From the NCBI RefSeq assembly GCF_000182925.2, contig NC_026501.1, positions 7,605,917 through 7,669,916 of the forward strand: DNA of 64,000 nucleotides, in the 5' to 3' direction. The notes beneath the pieces were generated by a model. It worked only from the letters and a program-made list of their open reading frames with translations. It was not told the DNA's origin and did no database searches. A program made the translations under genes and the position numbers. This DNA is from Neurospora crassa OR74A (lineage: Eukaryota > Ascomycota > Sordariomycetes > Sordariales > Sordariaceae). Positions 48,350 to 58,500 of the stretch are shown piece after piece; the first letter of the stretch is position 1; each line of letters opens with the position of its first letter.

Positions 48350-50049
48350 ATGTCAGCTAGAATTGGGCGGCTGCGGGGCCTATGTCTGCGCCATGTGAGC
48401 TCGACAAGGCAAACGTCACCCATCCAGCGACGCTCCCTGAACCAATTCATATCCAGAGGTACCGAACCGGGCTGTGTGTGAACTTGAAATGCACTTATAC
48501 CTGCTGACAAGAGTCTTCCTGGTCTGTAGTGCAGCAACATGACCAACCCGCGCTCGAACAGCGGCAGTTCCGTCTCGCCGTCAAAGACAACATCGCCACA
48601 GTTTCCCCCAATTCCGAGGAGGAAACGCCTCTAACGACGACATGCGGCTCCAACTTCCTTGCCAACTACCGCAGCCCCTTTGAAGCCACCATCGTCAGCC
48701 AACTACGATCGCGCGGCGCTCTCTTGGTCGGCAAGACGAACCTGGATGAGTTCGGCATGGGCAGCCACTCGGTACACACGGCCTTTGGAGCTGTCGCGCA
48801 GGAGGGGGAGCACGAACAACAAGCAGTCAAGCACTCCGCGGGTGGCAGCTCAGGCGGAAGTGCCGTAGCCGTAGCCACGGGCGAAGCGGACATTGCTCTC
48901 GGCACCGACACAGGCGGCTCAGTCCGGTTGCCTGCCGGGTACACGGGCGTGGTGGGATTCAAGCCCTCGTACGGGATGCTCTCGCGCTATGGCGTGGTTC
49001 CCTATGCCAACTCGCTCGACACGGTGGGATTGCTGGCGAAGGAAGTAAGGCCCATCGCCGAGCTTATTCTTGGAGGAGCCGACAAGGTAACAAGGGGCCT
49101 CTGGGCCGAGCACGACCCGCTCGATCCCACGAGCCTCTCCCACGGGGCGCGCAGACGGTGCGCCAGCCAACGGGACTGCTACACCGGTCCCCTTCCCAAG
49201 GACCCGTACCCGCTCAAAAACCTCAAGTTTGGTCTCCCGCTCGAATACAACATTACGGAACTCTCGCCTTCCATCCGGCACAGCTGGTCCGCCGCTGCCG
49301 CCAAACTGCAATCCCTTGGCGCGCGCCTGGTCCCCGTCTCCCTGCCCTCAACCCGCCACGCCCTGTCGGCGTACTACGTCATCGCGCCCGCCGAGGCTTC
49401 GTCCAACCTGGCCAAGTATGACGGCATCCGGTACGGCACGCGCTTCACGTCTCCGACCGAGAGCGATGCCGCTATTTCGGAAGGCCCAGAAGGACGAGAA
49501 GAAGAAGAAGAAGGGATCCTCTATGCCCGCGCCCGCACCGCTGGTTTTGGGGATGAAGTTAAGCGTCGTATTCTCCTAGGCGCTTACACCCTATCCTCTG
49601 CCGCCATGGATAATTACTTTCTCAAAGCACAGAAGGTGCGTCGGCTGGTAAGGCGGGACTTTAACCGCGTCTTTGCGCTGCCCAACCCTCTTCTGGACAA
49701 GCCGGAAAGATTTGAGCTTAGCGAGTTGCCTGAGACGGTCGGGCTGGAGGATAAGTGGGGGCCTACGGAGGTGGATTTCCTGCTGTGCCCGACGGCGCCA
49801 ACGACTGCGCCTAGGCTGGACGAGGTGCTGAGTGAAGAGGAGAAGGATCCGGTGAGCGCTTACATGAATGATGTGTTCACTGTGCCGGCGAGCTTGGCGG
49901 GGTTGCCGGCTATCAGTGTGCCGATGAGGGTTGAGGATAAGGAGGGGGCGGGCATGGCTGGGTTGCAGCTTATTGGGCAGTATTGGGATGATGCTAGGCT
50001 GCTGGCTGTTGCAGAGACGGTAGCTGATGTTGTCAGGGAGGAGCTATAG
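48350..50049 (+). CDS. gatA: Mitochondrial glutamyl-tRNA(Gln) amidotransferase subunit A
   Basis: A 45-bp first exon (48350-48394) encodes MSARIGRLRGLCLRH, an arginine-rich presequence. A 140-bp intron (GTGAGC, branch GCTGAC, acceptor TGCAG) and exon 2 (48535-50049) give 519 residues. The amidase-signature catalytic triad is visible: Lys32 (LAVKDNI), cis-Ser120 (GGSSGGSA) and nucleophile Ser144 (GTDTGGSVR), followed by GFKPSYGMLSRYGV and the C-terminal LPAISVPM. GatA works with GatB and GatF/GatC to convert Glu-tRNA(Gln) to Gln-tRNA(Gln) in mitochondria. Exon 2 alone has no ATG near its start, only GTG, so an upstream exon is required; the one chosen matches in phase. An acidic insert (GREEEEEG) lies at about 335-340. 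Compared with bacterial GatA, the ~50-residue helical N-terminus before the catalytic Lys is shortened. Confidence 0.9.
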
Positions 50050-50311
50050 ATGGCTCGAATTTTTGATGCGGTATAACAAAGACCCAATGGTCTTATGGGT
50101 ATATTTGGGTTTGTTTACATGATTGATACCCCTGCATATCCATTATTTACGTCCATATTATTAGCAGCCCATAAGACATAGAGAGCAGTCCGAAACTCTC
50201 ATACAATACCATCCATTTCCAGAAACATACCTAGGAAAAACACCAAAAGAACCCCCCCTAACAACTCCATCACCTACCTCCCTGGGTATCCGCCAACACT
50301 TCCTGTCCCAC
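50050..50311. other. Short convergent 3' region between gatA and the DUF4336-like gene
   Basis: 262 bp between convergent stop codons; presumed 3' untranslated sequence only. Confidence 0.6.
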
Positions 50312-51839
50312 TCAGTTATGGTCAACCAAATGCCACTCAAATACCTTCTCAAACACTTCCTTCCCATTCCCCACAATCGTCTCTCCATGACACGGCACAA
50401 TCGTCTCAAAATCCCACCCATCAATCCTCCGTACACTCTCGTTGAACCCTGCCCGATCCCCCCGACTCATCGCGTACCACAAAAACCTCTTAATCCCCTT
50501 GGCCTCTCCCTCGGTGTTATTCATCGCCTGGAACAACCTCCCCAGTAAACTCCCGTGCGGCTTTTCCGCCTCGGGAACCTTGGAGTACTGCTCAATGGCA
50601 GGCAGGTTGAACATGAGATCGGCCTCGATCAGGACTTTATCAGGCTTGTAGTAGAACACCAGCTCCTTGTTGGGGTGCGCGTCGACGTATTCATACTCAA
50701 AGTCGGCATCAAAGGCGTCGTCGATCTTGATACTTTTTTTGTTTTCCTTTGTAAAGACGACGGAAAAGGGCTCGTGCCCGATGCGTTCGTCGTCGGTCAC
50801 CTTGGCCCGCTTTTCCGGAAGACCCTCGGGACCAATGATTTTGGCGTCGGGAAAGGCCCGCGCCCATTCGGATACAAAGATGTGGTGCTCGATATCGGTG
50901 GCGACGATGTAGCTTACTTGGCCGGAGCCGAGCGAGGAAACGCGGGAGCGGGCCGAGGGCGTGAGGGCTACGGGGGAGAAGACTGCTAGGGTGTTGTTGG
51001 AGAGACGGACTATTTTCGATGGGTGATTATGCTGTGTTAGTGGAACCGTATATATATATATATATAAAAAAAAAAAGAGAGAAAAAAAAAAAAAAAGAAA
51101 AAGTAAGGGTGTGTGCAATAGAGAGTTAGAATGCGCCTTACCCAAAGTCCCCCTCCCTCCGATAGGAATCTTTCCGAACCGCAAAAAGGGCACAGAGAAA
51201 GTGACGACGTTGGGAGTGACGTCTCGGATCACCATGACGTCGTCCGGGTTCGCGGGGACCAGTTTGTTCGACATTTTGGCTCCTATGTCCCGTCCTATCC
51301 CGGGGCGGAAGTAGACTACGGCACCTACAGAGGCGGCGGCGAGGGAGAAGAGGACGGTTGCGATGAAGGGCTTGGTTGAAGCCGTTTTGTTGTTGTTACC
51401 TGAAGGTGGAGGGGATTTGAAGGTGCCGCGGGGAGAGAATGGGGGGTACTTGGAAGGTGTGGTGGTGCTAAATAAGAGAAGACGGCTCCTCGTGGTGGGA
51501 TGCTGCTGGATGAATGGAGAGGCGGTTTTGTGTCAGTGGTGATGTTATAGTTGACGTAGTTTATAACAATAACCAGATCGAACGAAGACGATGACAAGGT
51601 ATATTAAGCTGACAGAAGATTGGTATGCAACCGTGATAGGAAATTTGGATCTCTTTATTTATTAGGACCTCGCAAGAAGGGAAGAGTGGTTTCTTATCAT
51701 ATCGTAGGATAATTTTTTGACGTGGCCGGCACGTAAACCCAAAACGGCAACTTGAATCACTTACACGGGTTCCCAAGGAGGCTGCGTAGCATTGGGAAAA
51801 CAGCAACGGATCACAGACGCGTCCAGGCAGCCTCGGCAT
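50312..51839 (-). CDS. DUF4336-like (metallo-beta-lactamase-related) protein with mitochondrial-type N-terminus
   Basis: Exons 51839-51765, 51505-51142 and 51009-50312 give 378 residues. Intron 1 (259 bp, GTAAGT, branch CTGAC, acceptor CCAG) is phase 0; intron 2 (132 bp, GTAAGG...ATAG) is phase 1. The ATG at 51274 is not the true start: the frame upstream of it is open and encodes a membrane span (PFIATVLFSLAAASVGAVVY, about 71-91) preceded by an Arg/Ser/Pro-rich presequence-like segment. The first exon then supplies the ATG. The soluble domain (about 105-378) carries NNTLAVFSPVALT, YIVATDIEHHIFVSEW and a C-terminal IVPCHGETI, which I associate with fungal DUF4336 proteins of the metallo-hydrolase/oxidoreductase fold. 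The exact reaction is unknown. A mitochondrial inner-membrane location is inferred. The acceptor could alternatively be three bases downstream. Confidence 0.78.
51049..51098. repeat. (TA)9 followed by poly-A tracts
   Basis: Nine TA units pass into A-runs interrupted by GAGAG. The whole tract lies inside intron 2 of the DUF4336-like gene, where it reads as poly-T followed by TA on the transcribed strand. Confidence 0.85.
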
Positions 51840-52536
51840 CGTAGGTGATTAGTAGTACACAGGTGCGGAATCTTATCTCAAGGAAGACGGAACGAAGGAA
51901 GGGATTGTATGGTGAGGGTGTCGTAACGGTAGTGGTCTGTCCAAAGGGAAATGAGGCCAGTGACATCATGGTTACGGACCCGGTACCATGCAACACTCCG
52001 ACGTCCCGTCTCGGAGAGGGCCGTATGAAGATACACAGTAAGAGGTATCCTCGTACCTTCTCCCTCTAGCGCTGGTTTGGGCATGCGGGGCCGTTGAGGA
52101 TGGAACCTTTGGCTGGCAGCTGGTTCTAGGCCCCCAAAATTACTAAGCAGCTGAGCACTTATAGCGGTCGGAACTGGCTCCGGGGGCGGTTATTGCTTCG
52201 AAACGCTTCGTTTGCAAACATGAGACATGCCATATCGGAACATCGGGCGGAAGTCTCAAACCTCACGGCAATATCCGTTCCGCAAGGTCGCATGCCGAGG
52301 GACGAGAGTGTTCTTCAGTTAGCTTCTACGATTACACGTGGACTCCTTTGTCGGTCTTTGGGAGTTCATGTGGGAGCACCAGGGCAGTGAGTCAAAGCAT
52401 CCATCAACTCCATTAACTCCTAGGTTAGGTAAGTCAGGTAAAGGAAGGAAGATACACAAAAAAGACAACAGATAACACCGTAAAACAATATATATCCCTT
52501 CAGCGTCAGAGAAACAAAACATCTTCTATCCCCCAC
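51840..52536. other. Promoter of the DUF4336-like gene and 3' region of the giant gene
   Basis: About 700 bp between the candidate start at 51839 and the stop of the giant coiled-coil gene; both genes are on the minus strand. No further gene or repeat is seen. Confidence 0.5.
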
Positions 52537-55500
52537 TCATTGTGTTCTCCTAATCATCAACGGCGTCCCATCGGCATCGTATACCCCCGTTCCATTCCTC
52601 CATGTACTACCACCATAATCACTCCCAAACAAAAGAGGGTGTACCACGTAGTCATTCACCCATCCCAACAGAAATTCCAGCGGCGGCTCAAACCAAAACC
52701 TATGGTCAATCTTCATAGGCGACCACCCCGGGTACGGTTCTCTCCCAATCAAGCTGCGCAAGTACGGCCTTCTCCAGTCGTTGGCATTCATCCACACTCG
52801 CCTCTCCTGTAATACGGCGTAGTATGTCAGCGTCATGCCCACACAGAGGAGGGCAACGGTGAAGCCGACAAGCGATGAGGCTGTTAGCCAGGACGGGATG
52901 CCTAGGACTGGCTTTTGTAAGCCGGCGTAGATATCCGATGTCGGCCTTGGCGTATTCTTCTTGGTTTTTGACTCTTGCCAGTGACGGTATCGTCTGACGG
53001 CAACTTGACCGTAGTATTTACCCCAGCCGAGCAGGAATTGTGGTAACCGCAGGATGGCGAGGATGCCAGAGACGCCCACCGTGACAAAGTGGTAGGGTTG
53101 GATGCAGACCAGCATGGCGAACCAGAGCAGCGCCGTCATGATGTAACAGAGTGCTGTTTGGACTTCGGGCAAGTGTTGGTGGTTGTGGCCGTGGTACAAC
53201 GATGATAGAACGACGTCCTGAGATGTCGTTGTTGTCGTCAGTTGTTGCGCCTTCTCGGGCCTCTGGCAATCCTGACATATCGGTCCCTGGTTCGTAACTC
53301 TCCTCATAATACTGGGCGCGAAAAACTTCAACAAAGCGCAGAAACACAATTTCTCGCCTCTGCGTTCTGGCAACCTCGCAACCTCCAAGTTCACCAACGT
53401 CGTGGTCACCTGCTTCTCCACCACCCGCCTCTGCCGGGTCTCATCGAGATCCAGTTCCCTCTCCAGCAGCCTCGTCCGCCCACGGCTCCAAGCCAACCAC
53501 TCCCTGAAGCGATCCGTCAACTCCTTGTGATTTCTTCTCGCAGCCGCTGCCTCAGCGGCAGACCCTTCAGAAGCAACGCTCCCATGAAACTCCATTTCCA
53601 ACCCATCAATTATCCCTTCCAGCTTATCTTGCTTCTCCCTCTGTTTCGCCAACTCCCTCTTCATCGTCCCCCTCATTACCATCCTCTCCGCATCCGTCGT
53701 CATCCCATCTCCTCCCCCTTCTCCCTCCTGCAACGCCCTCCTGGCCTCCGCCAACAACCGGTCCAACTGCTCCTGACTCAACGCGCTCGCCGATCCCACG
53801 GGCATAGGAATCATCTCCATAAAATCATCAATCACCCTCACCAGCTTCTGGCTCCCATCAGCTGACAGCCTTTTAGCCAACGGCTCGCCACAGTCATCGT
53901 ATGACGTATCCGATGCAGTATCTGAGCTCGAAGACGACGACGACGACGATGTTGCCGCTTGTGCAAGTCGACTTTGGTACTCATCCAACAATCTCTGCTG
54001 GTTTTCCTGCTCCTCTTGTAACTCAGCAATAGTCATCTTCATTCTCGCCAGCTGCGCTTCGCTGGTCCCCGCCTCGCGAAGCAGTGTGTCGATGCGCTTT
54101 TCGTTATCTGCGATCTGGGTTTTCTTGGCGGTAATATCCTCGTTGAGATTCGTGATCTCGGATCGGAGCGAGGCGATCTCGGCTTCGCACGCTAACAGGC
54201 GGGCTTGCGTGGCGGCGGCGGAGCGGGCAAGTTCCTCTTGGGAGGTGGTGTTGGAGGAGGCAAGTATGTCGTAGGCTTGTTGCGCTTCGGTGAGTTGGGA
54301 CTCGAGCGTGTTGATGGCTGCCTGTTTTGCGTCAAGGGCGGCTTGTCTTGTGGTGAGCTCTTGCTTGAGGAGGGCGATTTGTTCGTCGCGTTGGGAGACA
54401 TTGGCGCCTTCGGCAGCGAGGGCTCTGGTAAGGTTGTGGATATCGGTCTGCAGACCGTCACACTCGTCCCGCAGGCTGGCCAGATCATTCTCTTTTTCGA
54501 GAAGTTGGCGGCTAAGCTTCGTGACCTCGTCACCCAACCGACCAAGCGAACCGCCTTCCTTAGCAGCACGATTCCGCAGTCCGGTATTTGTCTCCTCGAG
54601 GCTCTTGTTTCTGGCTCTCTGCTTATCCAAGTCCAATCGCGCTGCGCTCTCGGAGTTCGTGAGCTCCAGGATCTTATCCGCACGGAGGTCTAATGATCTC
54701 CTTCTGCGACCAACTTCTCCTTCAAGATGCTCGACCTTCTCCCTAAGAGCAGTCTTCTCCTTCTCGAGTCGCTCCAAGGCAGTTTCCTTGGCTGCGATAC
54801 TCTTCCTGAACTTTCCAAGTTCCCCATCGCGACTCTTTAGCTGAGCGTCCTTTTCGGCGAGATCCTTCTTGAGGCCGACGATTTCGTCTTTGAGCGCATT
54901 GATTTCACCTTGCCGTGTTGCCAAAAGCGCCTCCTTCCGCTTAATTTCCTCCTGCAGGTTCTTGATGTTATCATTCAGCTTGTTGATTTCCGTCTGGCGC
55001 TGCTTCACCGTCTCCTCCCAGCTCTTACTGTCCTCCTTCAACTTCACAGTGTCCTTCTTGAGCTTTGTAGTTTCGTCACCAAGTCGTCGGACGTTTTCCT
55101 TGAGTCTATTGATCTCGTCCGTGTTTTGCAAGAAAGTGGTATCCCTGGTGTCGAGAGCCTTGTTAAGTTCCACCATTTCGTTGCGCAGGCCGTTGATCTC
55201 TTCCATCCTTTGGGCTAGCACGATGTCTTTGGACGTGGTAGCTTGGTTCAGGTCGGCGGCGTCGCTCTTGAGCTTGGTGACTTCGGCCCTAAGCTGCTTG
55301 ATTTGATCGTTCAGCTTGCTGATTTGATCGTTCTTTGCAGTCAATGTGGCATCTTTGGCAATGGTTTTCTGGTTGTGCTCTGCGGCGTTGGTCTTGAGCC
55401 TGGCGACTTCAGTGTTAAGGTCCTGGATGGTCTTTTCCATGTTCTGGATGTCCTTCTCTTTTTGCGCGAGGGCCCTGTTCTGGATGGCGATGTCCCCAGT

Positions 55501-58500
55501 AAGGTTCTCGATGCCTTTCTTAAGATCATTTGCTTCGGCTGTGAGTCGCTGGATATTTGCCGTGAGTTTCTTGATATCCTCGTCCTTTTTGAGCAGGGAA
55601 GTTTCGTGGGCACCAATGGTTTGGCCCATTTGAGCCTTTTCTTCTGCGAGCGTGGCAGCTTTGTTTTCCAGTTTCTGGACACTTCCCTTGAGATTGTCGA
55701 TGTCTTCGTTGGCTTTCTGTAGGGAAGCATCTTTCTCGCCAATGGTTTGATCCTGTCCAGCGTTCAGCTTCGAGAGTTCGGCAGCTTTTTCTTCAAGTAT
55801 CTTGATGCTGCCCTTGAGGCCATCGATGTCCTTGTTCGCTTGCAGCAGGGAAGCATCTCTAGCGCCAACGATTTGCCCCAAATCGACCTTTTCCTGTGTG
55901 AGATTGGCAGCCTGCTCAGAAAGACGCTTGATTTCTTTCTCAAGGCCAGAAATCTCTTGCTCCTTTTGCTCCAAAGAGCTATCCCTGGTATTGATCGTCC
56001 GACCAAGCGTCTCCTTGTCCATCTTAAGGCTATTGGCTTCATCCTCCAGTTGCTTGATCTGCTCCCTAAGCTTACGCAGTTCCTCGTTCTTCTGAGAAAG
56101 GGTACTGTCCCGAGTTTTGGTGGTTTGATTCAGCTCCTCGGCGGTATCCTTGACCTTCTGAATTTCCTGTTGGAGTTCAAAGATCTTCTTTTCCTTTTCT
56201 TTCAAAAGAGCGTCTCTATTAGCGAGATCTTCGGCGGACTTCTTAGAATCTTGGGCAGACTGCTTGGCCTGGTTGGTGAGGTCCCGGACCGCCTTGCGAA
56301 GACTGACGAGTTCTTTCTCTTTCCCCAGTATGGCGGCGTCCTTATTGGTACCTTCCTTCTTCAGCTTCGCTACTTCGCTGTTGAGTTCGGTAATGTCTGC
56401 CTTTAGGTGATCGACTGCCTCGGCTTTTTTAGCGAAGCTCTTATCCTTGAAAGCCACGTCTTCTCTCAACTTCACAATGTCGGCTGTGAGACCCTTGACC
56501 TCCTTCTCAAGCCTCTCAATCTTGATCTTATCCTGGGCAAGTTGAGTGTCTTTTGCGTCGACACTTTGATTCAACCCTTTGAGTTCTTCGGTCTTCTTTG
56601 CTAAGGCAGTTTCTTTGACACGAATCTCCTCCCGTAGCTTAGCAAGCTCAGCGTTCTTCGAGCCAACTTCACCCGTTTTTTGCGTCAGACTAGCGTCCTT
56701 GGTACTGAGCTCTTGGTTCAGCTTCGCAATATCCTTTTCAAGCTTGGAGATCGCGTCCTTGTCCTGGGCGAGTTGAGTATCTCTGCTGGTGACATCTTTT
56801 TTCAACCCCGTAGCTTCGTCGGTCAGTTTCTTGACGTTCTTCTCAAGACTGCTGGCTTCCTCGGTCTTCTTTGCCAGGGCAGCCTCTTTGGCACGGAGCT
56901 CTTCCCGCAGTTTGGCAAGGCCAGCATCTCGAGAACCAATCTCGCCCGCCTTCTGTGTCAGATTGGCGTCCTTGGTGCTGAGCTCTTGTTTTAGCTTTGT
57001 CACATCAGTCTTGAGATCAAAGATGTCCTTGTTGAGTTTAGAAATCGTGGCTCGGTCTTGCGCGAGCTGGGTAGTTTTGGTGGCGACGTCCTGATTCAAC
57101 CCCTTGGCTTGGTCGGTAAGTGTCTGGACGTTCTTTTCGAACGCCTTGGCTTCTTCCGTCTTTTTGGCGAGGGCAGCGTTTTTGGAAGCAATCTCTGCCT
57201 TGAGTTTGGCAAGTTCAGCATCTCTAGCAACGACGTCCTTCGTCTTGTGAGCGAGGATGGCATCCTTATCCTTGACATCCTTCCTCAACGTGTCGATGGT
57301 GCTGTTGGCTGTTTTGATATCGTCCTTGAGCTGATCAATTATCTCCCTCTTGTCATCCAGGGTGGCGTTCTTGGTGCTGATGTCCTGGTTCAACCTATTG
57401 ATGCTGTCCTTGAGGCCTTGGATCTCCTTCATTTTCTCAGCCAGGACGGTCTCTTTGGCTTTAGCATCCTGGCCAAGCTTCTCTTTGGTGGATTTCATGT
57501 CTTTGATGTCATTGTTGAGAGCATCAGCCTCGGTTTGAGATTGCTTTAGTTTGTCTTTGTAGCTACTGATTTCAGCGGTGAGCTGCTTGTTGTCAGCCGA
57601 CAGCTTTTCGATTTCAGCCATCGTCTCTTCTAGAGTAGTCTCGTGGTCACTGATGTCCTTTTTGAAGTTCTTGATTTCATCCCGGAGCTTCTTGATGTCT
57701 TCGCCTCTTTTCATCAACTGGTCTCCCTTGTCCATCACATGGGTGTTCAGATCATCAACCTCCCTCTGCAACTTCCTAATTTCGCCATCTTTCGTGTCGA
57801 CCACAACCCGCTGGTCCTTATTGTCCTGCGTAAGTTGAGCGACTTGGTTCTTGACACGCTGAAGCTCAGAGTTAGATCCCTCCAACTCGGACTTCTTGTG
57901 TATGAGATCCTGAGAAAGCCGCGTGGCAGTATCCTTAAGCGTCTGGATTTCCTTCTCGTGATCCTCCAGGATCTTGTTCTTGTCCTTGACATCCATTTTC
58001 AACCTGTCGACTTGGTCCTGGATCTTCTGAGTCTCCTCTTGATTCATGATCATCTGATCCTCCCAGTACTGCACATCGCCCTTGGTCGTTTTAATTTCCT
58101 CTTCCAGCTTGGCAACCTCGCCTTGGGTGTGCGCCAACGAGCTGCGGTAGTTGTTGGCATCCATGTTGGCCCGCTTGTACTTCTTCTCGAACTCCGCCAG
58201 CGAATTCGATTTGGTGGCGAGATCACGCTCAAGCTGCTTGATGCGGGCTTCGGTCTCCGCCTTTGCAGCGAGGTCGGCCTGATATTGCTTCATTTGGGCT
58301 TCTTTCTCTGCGGAGCTGCCGGTGAGCTCTTTGATCTTGCGTTCGAGACCTTCAATCCTCGCGATGCTCTTGTCCGCCTCAGTGTTAAGCGTCCTCCTCT
58401 CCTCTTTGATCCTTTCGATCTCGGCTTTCTTGTTCTCAATGTCAATCTGGAGCTTAGCGTTTTGAGCCTCGAAGTCTTTGATCTGATCTTTCTTCTGTTG

